From positions 55,829,377 through 55,893,376 of the forward strand of contig NC_063452.1 of the NCBI RefSeq assembly GCF_020379485.1: 64,000 bases of DNA. Reading direction: 5' to 3'. This document shows positions 19,566 through 31,089 of this stretch, in pieces. Origin of the DNA: Brassica napus. Lineage: Eukaryota; Streptophyta; Magnoliopsida; Brassicales; Brassicaceae. The position numbers and the translations under genes are program-made. The stretch's first letter is position 1. Every line of letters begins with the position of its first letter. The notes below the pieces were generated by a model that saw only the letters and a list, made by a program, of their open reading frames with translations, had not been told where the DNA came from and did not search any database.

Positions 19566-19616
19566 GATTGTCATGCTGTTATTTACTTTTCATAAACATA
19601 TGAAGATGAATGATTG

Positions 19617-19838
19617 TAGGTTTTGTAAAGGAAAGATTTCTGGATTGAAAGTTCTTGTTGTTCCTGATTATGTTGATAAAATAAAACAACTTGGTGTCAT
19701 AGTGAAGCGATTACAGTGGTTTGGTTCTGGAAGCTCATTGTGACCACTGAAAACAATCAGATATCGAGAGCTAGTGGAATCAAGATTATATACGGGTTGG
19801 GTTTTACATCTACAACTGAATCTCTTCGTATTCTTTTT
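19617..19838 (+). pseudogene. Extra TNL NB-ARC scrap
   Basis: In shifting frames the sequence reads KGKISGLKVLVVPDYVDKIK, QLGVIVKRLQWFGSGS and, after a frameshift, IVTTENNQI, then GIKIIYGLGFTSTTESLRI. This is the kinase-2 to RNBS-B stretch of a TNL NB-ARC domain, where the usual LDDVD motif reads PDYVD. It is too different from TNL1-3 to be a recent copy of them. Both ends stop abruptly. Confidence 0.7.
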
Positions 19839-19904
19839 TTTTTTGAGAAATTTCTAAAAAACATTTTATCACGAATATAGACCTTAAAAATAAAAATGAT
19901 CAAA

Positions 19905-20307
19905 TGAATGAGTTAATTATATATTGTTTTTAATTTTATAAATTATAAATACAAATGTTTTTCTAAAAGCTTCGTATGAAAGCATTGGCCAGAGAGCATT
20001 TGGAGAGCGTTATCATTTGGTAAATGTTTTTTTAAATGATTTTCTAACAATTGTTGATTGGATAATGTAGAATCATACAATATTAAAAGGCAAATATAAG
20101 CCATGGAGAGGGTGTCCACGTAGGATAGGAAAATCAACCAATCAGAGAGCCCGAAGTTGCCACGTCATCTCATCTATTTTTTCGTAAAAAATGAAAAAAC
20201 AATGCAAAGGAAAAGATCGAACCTGAGTTAGTATGACATAAATATAGGACAGTTACCACTAAGCCATTGAAACTTTCTTGGACACATATACAAGAATCAC
20301 TAAGAAA
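19905..20307. repeat. Dispersed repeat block, copy 1 (unoccupied by Helitron)
   Basis: This 400-bp block recurs as copy 2, split into 21494-21661 and 27604-27834. The left part includes AAAGCTTCGTATGAAAGCAT and the right part AAGCCATGGAGAGGGTGTCC. Here the two parts are contiguous, GAATCA|TACAATATT, joined at 20075/20076. It therefore shows the site before a Helitron inserted into copy 2. Confidence 0.85.
20095..20307 (-). mobile_element. SINE-like repeat with pol III-type boxes, copy 1
   Basis: Read on the minus strand it contains TGGCTTAGTGGTAAC, a good match to a tRNA-type A box (TGGCNNAGTGG), and about 38 bases further CTCAGGTTCGATC, close to a B box (GGTTCGANTCC). Related copies lie at about 27622-27834 and 27949-28160. 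Shared presence of both boxes suggests a tRNA-derived SINE. No poly-A tail or target duplication was found, so the class is tentative. Confidence 0.45.
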
Positions 20308-20393
20308 CAGTATGCTGCCGAAGCTGTATGTTTTTGCTAAACTGTTCAATATGATGATTGGTAGAGTAGTATGAATATGTTATTTAAAATTAA

Positions 20394-21208
20394 CTAGAGC
20401 TTGATCCGCGCACCTGCGCGGGTGTTTGTTTTTTTTCTTTTTTATAAATAAATATTGAGTAATTTTTAAACAATTGTTTAATATGATATTTCTAAACAAA
20501 ACAATTTTATAGTTTATATCGAGTGTTTTTTTTTTATCTTTTAAACCATCAATTGTATCATCGATATTTTAGAATATGACCAGTATATCCACACAAAAGT
20601 AATTTTATTTTTTTATGGATCAAAATTTAATGATAATTTATAATAAAATTGTTGTATATATCATTTAATATATACGGTGGTGTTATATATTTTATACTTT
20701 TCAACATTTATCATACTAAATTTACAGTGGACTATTATTTATATGAAAATATATATAACATAATATATTTATATATTAATCTATATATTATGTAAATGAT
20801 TCTGTTAATGTGACTTTTATTTTAGTTATTACTTATAATAATAAAAATATAATTATATAGGAAAAAAGTAGCTTGATTAATATGGAATCAATTATTGTGT
20901 ATATATGGAATTAATAAAATAATTACCATATAATGTATGTATTTAATTAAGAAATGTATATATGGAATTAATTATTTCCAAACACACATATATATACTAA
21001 ATAAGAAAAGACAAAAAAGCTAGGTTTATTAATTATTGTTGCCATAATTTTTTTATTAGAATTTTATTTTGGAAATTCATTAATTAAAGAGGAAAAAACA
21101 TAGAATCGTAAAAGGTAAGTTATTAATAACTTCAGTGGCATACCTTTGTAAATAAATAGTAAATCTTAGGGTTATTTTTTATTTGTACTCCTATTTTAAT
21201 AAGATAGA
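20394..21208 (-). mobile_element. Small non-autonomous Helitron
   Basis: On the minus strand the 3' end reads CCGCGCAGGTGCGCGGATC followed by AAGCTCTAG and a host T: a GC-rich hairpin about 10 bases before CTAG, the Helitron hallmark. The 5' end at 21208 reads TCTATCTTATTAAAATAGGA after a host A. Length 815 bp, very AT-rich, no coding capacity. Host flanks join as an A|T site. Confidence 0.7.
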
Positions 21209-21493
21209 TATAAAAATTAGAATATAATATATAATATATTTATTTTTAATGAATATATTTCTAATATATATATATATATATTAACATATAAAATTAAAAA
21301 GATATATAATTAATTTATTTTATTTAATAATTTAAAAATTATCTTTATATCGAACAATATTATTTTAAAATAAATTTTATAATTGAAATATCTATTTTTA
21401 AAAATAGTATTTAACATTTAAAATAAATTATTTTAATTGTGAAATATTTTTATGGATATAAAGATAATTTTATGATATTAATAAATAAAATAA

Positions 21494-21661
21494 ATGAATT
21501 AATTATATATTGTCTTTATTTTTATAAATTATAAATACAAATATTTTTCTAAAAGCTTCGTATGAAAGCATTGGCCAGAGAGCATTTGGAGAGCGTTATC
21601 ATTTGGTAAATGTTTTTCTAAATGATTTTCTAACAATTGTTGATTGGATAATGTAGAATCA
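21494..21661. repeat. Dispersed repeat block, copy 2, left half
   Basis: Matches 19905-20075, including AAAGCTTCGTATGAAAGCAT and TGATTGGATAATGTAGAATC. It is cut off after GAATCA by the Helitron that starts at 21662; the right half resumes at 27604. Confidence 0.85.
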
Positions 21662-22131
21662 TCACAATACTAAAAGCAAGATATCCTTTGATATTAAGCT
21701 ATCCACGTCACTAAAAATATTCCTCTAATCACAACATTTCATTTCGACACGTCAGACGGGATTTTGGGCTTACGTCTGGGCTTCAAGTTAATCTATTATT
21801 TAGAGTGGGTTTACGTGTGGGCTTCATTTGCATTACGTCTGGGCTTTATTTTTCATACGCCGAAATCTAAAAAATTGAAAGGAACCCGACGACGGAAGTC
21901 ACGAGGATCTACCTCCTACCACTTCGTCTTCTCCGCTTGAAACCATAGCGACTGCTTTCGTATCAGCTCCCTCTTTTCTTCGTCTTCTACACAATCAATA
22001 CTCCACTTAACTTCGATCAATCAATTTCTTCATTATGATTTCGTTTCAGCTCCCTCTTCTCCTGCTTCTTTATATACTCAACTTCTTTCTTTGTACAAAC
22101 CTAAACCCTAGAACCGCTCTAATCTCAATCC

Positions 22132-22913
22132 ATGGCGACGAAACCAAATGGAAAGTCCCCTGTCTCATCCGCTTCTGATGAAGAAGTCATGTTCTTCAGA
22201 GATATTTCTCTAGGTACCCACGAAACTCAGCTGCGCTTCCGTCTGATCCACTTCTGGGAGGCTTGGAACCCCGACGCTTATTGGCCTGGAGATGCTCCTC
22301 ATCGACGAAAAGGTTATATGAAATCTTCAATTTTTTTACCTTTAGTTCCAATCTTCAATTTTCTAAAAAAATTTTGGTTTTTAGTTCCCACTTATATAAT
22401 AAAAAACATTGTTAGTTCCCACTTACATGAAATCTTCGTAATCTATCTGTTTAGATTTTTGATGAATATAAACGAGTTTAAGATTACTACCACCAATGAT
22501 CTGTTTGCTCTGTTTAAAAAAATGGATGAAAATAAACGTGTTTAGAACTTTGACCACCACTGAGGTGTTTGTTTTCTTGCTTTATCTCTATCTACTTCAT
22601 CGCTTATCACTTTTTCGTTTGCATATAAAACATTGTTAGTTCCCACTTATTTAGCTCATCGACGAACAGGTACACGAAATCTCCAAAACGTAGTTATTTA
22701 GTTCCCACTTATTTACTTCAAACCGTTCCTCACTTATTTATTTTGGTTTTGCTTATATTATTCTTCGCAGGGAACTGTTATTGAAGGATTCATTTCGCCA
22801 GGACGTATTCAAAAATATTTGCCTAAAATGAAGTGAGGATCAGTTTACAAACTCGACAACTTCCTACGTGCTGTAAATTCCGAGCTCGTGGATTCTCGGT
22901 GGAAGGGTACGTG
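22132..22913 (+). pseudogene. RPA1-like (DUF223, OB-fold) gene inside the Helitron
   Basis: Exon 1 (22132 to a donor at about 22312) encodes MATKPNGKSPVSSASDEEVM followed by FFRDISLGTHETQLRFRLIH and WEAWNP, the start of a plant RPA70-like OB fold. After an intron, from about 22771, the frame reads GTVIEGFISPGRIQKYLPKM, then a TGA, then GSVYKLDNFLRAVNSEL, the continuation of the same fold. RPA-like proteins bind single-stranded DNA and are often carried by plant Helitrons. The in-frame stop and the lack of clear later exons indicate decay. A Met and CCATGG context mark a plausible start. Confidence 0.7.
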
Positions 22914-25900
22914 TGTTTTTGCGTTAAGGTATTTGTATTCCTTTAAAGACCTAAAAATATGTTAAAAAGTTTTGGATTCCTGCTGTCAACTTCTGACTTT
23001 AGAACTGAAGCAGACCCACTGATATGTAGTGTTCTTAGAGTAAGGAACTTCGAGATTCGAGTTTGATTCTGTCTCGAATGAGATAATACATATTCTATCT
23101 AATTTGATGAAATTTCAAAATTGTTTTTTTTTTTTTGGTCTTGGACAGTCGTAGGAAGAAAGGGATGAATCTACCGTGACTGTTAATTGAGATACTACAA
23201 GTTACAATTGTGAGTAAAAATGTGGTTGCCTACTTTGAGCTCAGGCTCAATTGAGGGAGTGAAGAGAAGAGGGGAGATGCCGTTACACAGGTTCATCTCA
23301 ATGTCTATGATATAACACATGTGAACAACTACCTCGGTTGGTCTGGCATAATTCCATTCTGGAATATACAGTATGTTTATTCTCTTTCTCTTCATAACTC
23401 TTCTCTCTTATATAACTTTGTTATTTGATGAAAACCATTTTTATGAGTCTGTATATCATGGACCGTTTTTATTTATTTAGAGTTTTAACACTGTTTATCA
23501 ACTTCATAGGAGCTCATGATCTTAAATTAAATTATTCAGGGGAGGAATCCACTTGAAAGCCAAATTTATTTAGTTGGTTTGTCGTTGTTAGCTGAAACGA
23601 AGAATCAAAGCCGTCACTTGGGTAGGTCTTTGTTTCTGATATCTATGATCATTTGTATTCGTAGCTACGTTGATGGAATGAGTGATTAGAGAATGCTTTG
23701 TTTTCTTTAACCCTTCAAGTCTCTAAATAGGCCGAAGTTTCCCATGCATCAAGATAAGAGATTAAATCAAAGATCAAATTTTTTTTGGTATATATATATT
23801 GCTTTCCATCCTGTCTGAATGAAATAAAGAAAGAATAATATGTATAACCTATTCTATTTCCATCTTCGTTTCTTCACAGGATCTGGTGATGCCCATTACT
23901 GTTTCATTAGATTCTGAATTTTGGTATGTTTGAGTCAGAGAACGAAGCCAAGAAAGAAGTTTTCACGAAGTATCGAGTCCAGTGGAGTGGAGTTCTTGAT
24001 ATTCTCACCAAAGGTGTAGTTTCTTTTTCTGTATTCCACCATTACTTAACCTTTTGCGACAGTTATGTTTTTTTAAACACGATATGTTCTGAATAATAAC
24101 TTGATTTATGCCAACACAGTGGTGGTCTTCAATGTAGTTATTGTTGCTTTGTATGAGCTTTATGACAAGCCTCCTTTGCTTTTTAAGTTTTGGAAAAGAA
24201 TTTTGTTTATAACCATAATAAATTATGTTCTGAGAGAATACTATAATGTAGTGAAATCATCTTCAAACCCAGTTTTTCTGAACCAAGTGATACATTTTCT
24301 GAACCAAATCCTAATATGAATTAGGTCAACGGATATAATTTAATCATGTTCTTTAGAAAGTAGTTGAGAATTTTGCTTAGGTCTTGAAATAAGATTACTG
24401 TTCTTAAAGGTTTCTGTAAAATCTTGCCTTGCTACTATATGATCCTTTGGTTTTAGTTGTTGAAAATTTCACGTCTCGAGAATTTTGGTTAAGATCCTCC
24501 TTTGGTTTTCCTTCAGATTCATTCAGCAAATGCTCGGAGGTTCTTCAGTCCCTGATTATGAGAAGCTTCAAGTGGATAAGTTTTATTTTCAAATAAAGTA
24601 CAATGAGTGTCTGCGTAAAACATCAGGAAATGTTAAGAAACGTTTCGCTTCCTTAATCCCTTCATTGCTTCCCAACATATTCTTAAATTTGTTATTGGAT
24701 TCCAGAAACGTTGAGAGAGGTCTTGCTTCCCTAGACATATTTATTCTGAATTGCATTTTGTTTCTCTCTACGCATTTAAGAATGAAAAATAAAAAAATGA
24801 CTTATTCCCAGTCTAAAGGCATGACAACATTATTCATTTGCTCTATTTCATCAATCTTAAATAGGCAATGTTTCATTTTTGAGTTTTTATGTGGTTCAGG
24901 CTACTGATCAATAAGAATAACATGTCTCCAGAATTTTCATTGGCGTTTTTCTATTTTTCCTTTCTTCCAGGTTTAGATTAGTTTTCAGTGATATATTGAT
25001 TTGTACACTACTTTTTCTTACAGTGAGTTAGCAAATGGTTGCTTCAAAGTTGAAAAAGCTTATTTGTTAAACCATCATGCAAATTATATTAGACCATAAT
25101 TAACTATAATAATTAAACATGATAAAAAACTGTGAAAAACGTTTAAACAATGATAAAAATCACTAAAAACAAATAATTACTTTAAACTTAAAATATAAGA
25201 CACCACTATATAATAATATTGTATTTTCATATTTTAATCCATGCTGCTGTTATAAACTACTATATTTTTTTCCGTTCAAGTGTTATAAACTACTATTTTT
25301 TCCAGTTCAGTAGAAAACCATTATACGTATTAGTAAAAGTAGTCACATATAAAATTGGTATATAACATTCGATTTCAAAGTGGACGTTAACCTAGAACAA
25401 TACTTGGAAGTTCGTTATTACAGATTTTTTCCTCACGCATTTACTTATGGTAAAATTATGAACTAATATGATTTAAGCTGTATACACAAGTGATATATTA
25501 AGTTTACAAAAAACCCTCAAACTACCTTCATCTTTATTGTGTTAATCGCATTACATTTTTATTTCATATAATGAAAATATGTGTTGCAATAACATAAGAT
25601 TTATATTAAAAATACAATCTCATAAATTTTAAAACTAAATCGCAAATTTATAAAAATATTTAGTTGAAAAGGTGAAACGGAAACGACTATTTAAAAAAAA
25701 AACAGAAACAATTGTTTGAAATACAAAATCAAATTTAGAGCTTAGAGAAATGTGAATGCAAAAAAAATTCAATAAAAATATAAGAAATAGGTAAATGAAC
25801 AAAATCGAGAATACACAATCTGCGCGTAGCACGGAAAGAAGACACATAGAGAAATGCTTCGGATCAAGAGAAGCATCTCCGCAGATTACAGTCAGGTTTG

Positions 25901-26080
25901 CTCTCTAATCTCTTACAATCAAGTGTTTTGTGATGGTTTCCATTGTTTTCAGCTCACAAGCAACTTTTTTTTGGTCAATATTGAGAATCAATTTGTTGTA
26001 CTTTTGACAGTTGGAAGCTGGCTGACGTGGCCATAATTGATATTTTTGTTACAGATTTATTTCATTCTTCTAGAGAAAAT
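22914..26080. other. Helitron interior, AT-rich, scattered coding-like scraps
   Basis: Near 23925-24015 a frame reads ESENEAKKEVFTKYRVQWSG, and near 24515-24640 QMLGGSSVPDYEKLQVDKFY. These may be later exons of the RPA-like gene, but I cannot place them in a known domain. Several long minus-strand frames in this stretch are AT-rich and not convincing. Confidence 0.3.
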
Positions 26081-26089
26081 GATGCAAAA

Positions 26090-26483
26090 AGACGAGATGG
26101 TTGATGTGGAGGGCGCAAAATACTAACGGAATAAAGGAGGTTAGCCAGAAGATGAAATGACAGCTTTGAAGAGGCAGCTCATGTCCCCAATGTCTACCAC
26201 AGTTACATCAAAAGATGGTGCAAGAAAACTGGGGTTTGTGAGCCGGTGACAGGGAATGTGGAAGGTACTGAGCTTCCTGAAGAGTGTGATGATGAATCTG
26301 TTGGAGAAGACAAAGTATAGATCGCTCATAAAGAAGTCCATGATGCAGTGTTTGGAGGACCTGCCAGAAAGAGAGGAAGCCGGTAAAGAAGCTAAAGAAG
26401 GCATTGAAAATGGTAGCCAAGGCTTTGGGTGCGCCAAAGGGGACAAAGAGACGCAAACTAGCTCAGTGAGTAAATCATGTTGA
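26090..26483 (+). pseudogene. Coding-like remnant in the Helitron, possibly the tail of the RPA-like gene
   Basis: One frame reads EEAAHVPNVYHSYIKRWCKK, then TGVCEPVTGNVEGTELPEEC and DDESVGEDKV before a stop; another frame gives GGPARKRGS. Acidic then basic composition is common for the C-termini of RPA-like Helitron proteins, but this link is inference. Two or more stops interrupt it. Confidence 0.35.
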
Positions 26484-27603
26484 CAAATTACTTGTGAATT
26501 GTGATACAGTTTGGAATTGTAATATGCAGAACATGTACTTATGTTTTGTCTCAATTCCACCATGTTAGTTTATTGCAGATTTCTTTGTACTATTTCCATT
26601 ACTTGGCCTTTCACCGGAATTACATTTTTGATCTAAATGTGCAATCTTTATTTTAGAAATTTAAACAATCGCAAAAAACTAACAAAAGAAAGACTTAGAC
26701 TCTAACAAAGAGAAGTCGGATGAAAGAACCACTGAACCACACAAGATAAAAACAAAAATCAGTTGATGATATTTAGCCTCCTCTCTAAAGACACCTACAA
26801 GATTAACCGTCTTTGTAAGACCAGTTTTGCTTTCTCTGGAAGTTGTTATAAACCTGATTGTATATAAATATTCATTTTTAATAACAACGTAATAACCTGA
26901 TTGTATTTTTTTAAAAATAGTAATTTTAAACCAACTAATATATAATAATAAAAGTTAAATAAATTGTGAATATATTTTGAGAATATTTTGATTATCATTT
27001 ACCCTGAGTTTTAATCCAGAATAATATTTTAACTATAGCTAGATTGTAAGATATTTTTTGTTTATAAGTAAACAAATAATATAGTAATATTAATTGCTGA
27101 AAAAAATATTGGTAATAATAATAATTTCATAGAATTTTCAGTGTATTTGACACATACAACATTTTTAACGTAATTTTATTTAAAGCAATTAGTATTTAAA
27201 TTACCTTTACTTATTATAATTGTAAGAAATATGTTATAATCGTAAGAAAATATATTATAGGAGATTAAGTAAAATATAAATAAAAACATCAATATGGTAT
27301 AAATAATACATATGACAAAGAAATATGCGATATGGAGATTAATAATATATATTTTTAATAACCTAAATATGTAACAGAAGATATTTTGGATAATAACTAA
27401 GGTTGCACAAGTTCTTTATTCATTTCACATTTGCTAACCATCCCAATTATATTAAAAATAGAAAAAAAAATTGTAAGTTTTACTCATTTCTAATTCAATT
27501 TACTATTTATATTTTTATTACATAGAAGTAATATATTGTAATATAGAAATTAAATACAACATTATTTGAATAAACCCGGGCGTAGCCCGGGAAAAACCTC
27601 TAG

Positions 27604-28262
27604 TACAATACTAAAAGAAAAATATAAGCCATGGAGAGGGTGTCCACGTAGGATAGGAAAATCAACCAATCAGAGAGCCCGAAGTTGCCACGTCATCTCA
27701 TTTATTTTTTCGTAAAAAATGAAAAAACAATGCAAATGAAATGATCGAACCTGGGTTAGTATGACATAAATATAGGACAGTTACCACTAAGCCATTGAAA
27801 CTTTCTTGGACACATATACAAGAATCACTAAGTATGTAATCACAAACTCTTATGTACAGTTACAATATTATGAATTCAACTTTCAAGACTGCGATATTTT
27901 GTTTTGTAAAAAAAAAAAGTAAGTGACTAAGCTAATATATACAATATAAGCCATGGAGAGGGTGTCCACGTAGGATAGGAAAATCAACTAATCAGAGAGC
28001 CCGAAGTTGCCACGTCATCTCATTTATTTTTTCGTAAAAAATGAAAAAAACAATGCAAGGGAAATGATTGAACCTGAGTTAGTATGACATAAATATAGGA
28101 CAGTTACCACTAAGACTTTGAAACTTTCTTGGACACATATACAAGAATCACTAAGTATGTAATCACAAACTCTTATGTACAGTTACAATAATATGAATTC
28201 AACTTTCAAGACTCCGATACTTTGTTTTGTAAAAAAAAAAAATAAGTGACTAAGCTAATATA
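27604..28262. repeat. Dispersed repeat, copy 2 right half, in tandem with copy 3
   Basis: From 27604 the sequence continues the block interrupted by the Helitron. A unit running from ATAAGCCATGGAGAGG to GTGACTAAGCTAATATAT (about 27622-27946) is repeated directly at about 27949-28262 with few changes. Both units carry the SINE-like boxes on the minus strand; in the second the A box (AGTCTTAGTGG) and the B box (GGTTCAATC) have each drifted. Confidence 0.8.
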
Positions 28263-28950
28263 TTCTTTGAAAGTGTGAGAACATTGACAAATATGAAAAA
28301 TCATAGATTTTTGTTTTCGTGATAAAGTTAAAATTTTTGTAAAAGTAAGTTTAACTTATAAATTTTTGTGACAAATATGAAAAAGCATAGATTTTTGTAC
28401 AATTCTGACAAAACAACTCAAAACATTATTCTCTAATGTCTTAATAAAATATTATTTAAGGGTGTAATAATTAAATATATCAATTCAATAAATTTTGTAA
28501 TTTATAGATAAAACAATAACACAACAAATTTTGAAACATTTGTTTAACCTATCGATTTCTTTTCATGAGAATTCAACTAAACAAGATAAAAAAAACAATT
28601 AGATTTAAAAATATTTAATTACCATTTTATTCAATTTTGATTAATTTCAAATTGTAATAATGTATCTTTTTGAAGTTATAAAAAAATACTGTTCTTTCTT
28701 TATTACACTAGCATTATATATAGATTCTATATACACAGATAAATATAATATAACAACATAAGCTTGCTTTCCCCGATTCATATGAAAATTTATTAAGTTA
28801 TCCACCAAAGCAAATTAATTAAATCAATCAAATTGTTAGAATACATCAAATTAATATATAATTTTATTTTAAATTAAATTATTTAAAAAGTGTATTTTCA
28901 TTAAAAACAAAATAATAAATAAGTAAAACTGATTTGATGGTAATTTTTAT

Positions 28951-28989
<39 letters not shown>

Positions 28990-29749
28990 ATTCTGTGAAA
29001 GAAATAGAAGCTTAATATGGAAAAAAATCTTAAATACAAAAAACTCTAAAAATTAACAAAAAAAACTAATAAAAATTAAACTATGATATCACTTGAAAGC
29101 TTCTTAGACAATATTAATAAAATATTTAAGCGATAATTAGACAAATTTGATTTTTTTTGCCAGCCAAAAGTTTATTATTAATTAGCATCAGTTATTTCAT
29201 GATGTTTAAGAAATGATGGACAAAAAAATAGGATGGACATAAATGATATATGAACTATGAATAGTACTTTGTAAAGGTGACTTAGATAACATATCTGCAC
29301 ATCCATTTCCAGTTCTTTTTTATGCCTAAATTCAATTTCTTCAGAACAGTTATTCCACAAAGAGATCGTATGAGAGATTGTTTTGATATTCAGATTTGTT
29401 TCTTGACTGTTAAGAAGATTGATAACTGTAAAAATGTCTTCTTCGAATATGATATGTCTATAACCGAGTCCCCAACATGAGACAAGTTTGTTTAAAAAGT
29501 AAATAATTTCATTTTTCTTATATTATATAATAAATATATATTATTTACCGATAATAAAAATATAGTTATTCATCTATCACAAATATCTATGCAAATATGT
29601 GAATCAAGTACAACAATCAAACAACATAATGAGATCCACAAAGAAAATTTTAAAAATATATTTATGTTATGTAGTCTTATTTTATATTCTTTAAATAATG
29701 TAATACAATATTATACATTATTTTTTTAGAATTGAGAAATACATATAAT
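28263..29749. other. AT-rich spacer with no recognised gene
   Basis: Very AT-rich. A plain (AT)n microsatellite lies within 28955-28987. No open frame, domain or paired ends could be supported. Confidence 0.4.
28955..28987. repeat. (AT)n microsatellite
   Basis: An uninterrupted run of AT dinucleotides of about 33 bases, suitable as a length-variable marker. Confidence 0.9.
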
Positions 29750-29775
29750 ATCTGTAGCGCGGTTAAAAAATCTAG
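29750..29775 (+). mobile_element. Degenerate Helitron 3' end
   Basis: The sequence GTAGCGCGGTTAAAAAATCTAG followed by T resembles a Helitron terminus that has lost the left arm of its hairpin. No 5' partner was identified, so the extent of the element is unknown. Confidence 0.35.
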
Positions 29776-29792
29776 TAGAACTAAAGCTCTAC

Positions 29793-30727
29793 CGATCAAA
29801 GCTGGTAGAGGAAGATGAGAATAAATACGGGGCATTTACCAAGCTTGTAACGCAAGGAACAGGTTGTGTAGCGACCAGAGCCGTGCCTATGACATAAGTT
29901 TTGAGGCATAGGCCTCAGGCCCCTCTCATATTTGTAAATTTTGGGGCCCCATATTTACTAAGATCCGCAAAATGCTAGTATAGTTACTGAAAACAGTGTA
30001 TCCTTGTAATAATTCAATTTCAAACATTCATCTCTATTTTTATTTATTATTGTAAACACTAATCATCTTTTTAATGTGAAATTTATTCTCCGTACAAAAT
30101 TTAGGGCAATTCTCTCAAATAACATTTTTTAAAGTTTTTGTCACAAAAATAGTTCTCAAGAAAGAAAATGACCAAAATATCTCCTTTTTATTTTGAAAAT
30201 TTTATTTTAATTTTTAATTTTTTAAAATTTGAAACTTTATCCCCAAAACTCCACCCCTTAATTCTAAACCCTAAGTCTAGATTAGTTAATCGTAGAGTAA
30301 ATAAAACTTATTTTTGTCATTTTTTTTTCATTGAAGACCATTTTTATGAAAATAAACTAAAAAAGGCTATCATAGGTAATTTCTCTAGAATTGATGTACA
30401 TAAGTGTATATAAAATGTCTTACTAAACAAGTATAACCTTTGCCATTAAAAGTTTGTAAAGTTTTTCTTTCATATAATAATCTTAACTCCAAAACAACTA
30501 AATAGCAATTATTTTGATTTACCTTTTTATACTAATTTTTGTTTTGTAAACTGGCATTAATATTAGTAAGTTATTATTACACTAATATTACTTTTTATAT
30601 TATTCTCTAAAATAAAATAAACTAATTTTTGCCTTAGGCCCCCGATACTCTAGGCACGACACTGGTAGCGACAAGAGCTGAAACGATTTTAAAGTTGCTC
30701 AAGGAGTCGGTACTTGTTGAAGAGAGA
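29793..30727 (+). pseudogene. Short host coding scrap split by a hAT element
   Basis: Removing the hAT element and one copy of its 8-bp duplication leaves a frame reading KLVEEDENKYGAFTKLVT, then QGTGCVATRAETILKLLKES and VLVEER before TAA at 30725-30727. The helical, Leu-rich ending loosely recalls the last armadillo repeat of U-box E3 ligases, but the match is too short to assign. The upstream part is missing. Confidence 0.4.
29876..30664. mobile_element. hAT element with perfect 8-bp target duplication
   Basis: The ends are CAGAGCCGTGCCTA and, inverted, CAGTGTCGTGCCTA. They are flanked by GTAGCGAC at 29868-29875 and again at 30665-30672, an exact 8-bp duplication. The 789-bp element is AT-rich. 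No transposase is encoded, so it depends on another hAT source. Within it, 30262-30289 (AAACCCTAAGTCTAGATTAG) recurs at 38652, next to the CACTA element. Confidence 0.88.
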
Positions 30728-31089
30728 TAAAGGGTATGAAGGAACAACCAAAATAAGGTCTTTTTGATACATAAAAAAATAGTTGTTTTTAATACATATA
30801 TACTGATCCAGTTTTTGATTGCAAGAGAATGAAAAACATAAGAAACCCTTGCAACGATAGAGTTGAACTCTTCGATGGATTTGTTCACTTTTGGTTGAGC
30901 TTGGCATCAAAATAAAGGGTCCTCCTGTGATATACTTGTGGCAATGTTGGTGCAACTTATCTATGTGCAAACCCGGTTTTTCATTCGCGAATGAAACATC
31001 TCGCACTAGATTATCACACCATCAGAAACCAGGTAACTGCTGGAGCCCTCCGTGTTGCTCATGTCTCATCTAAAGACCAGAATGGAGCC

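Larger units (their letters stand above)
21662..27603 (+). mobile_element. Helitron, 5.9 kb, carrying a decayed RPA-like gene
   Basis: The 5' end is TCACAATACTAAAAGCAAG; the 3' end has a perfect hairpin CCCGGGCGTAGCCCGGG, then AAAAACCTCTAG, and a host T. The element sits between A and T of the dispersed repeat, which is uninterrupted in copy 1 at 20075/20076. No target duplication is present, as expected for rolling-circle elements. The only coding content recognised is an OB-fold gene near the left end; no Rep/helicase was seen, so the element is probably non-autonomous. Confidence 0.88.

Noticed and set aside
20212..20275. Possible tRNA gene around the A and B boxes
   Set aside because: No cloverleaf can be drawn: anticodon and acceptor stems are absent. 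Kept only as a SINE-like repeat.
25635..25847. 70-codon minus-strand frame rich in Phe and Leu
   Set aside because: Composition typical of AT-rich non-coding DNA inside the Helitron.
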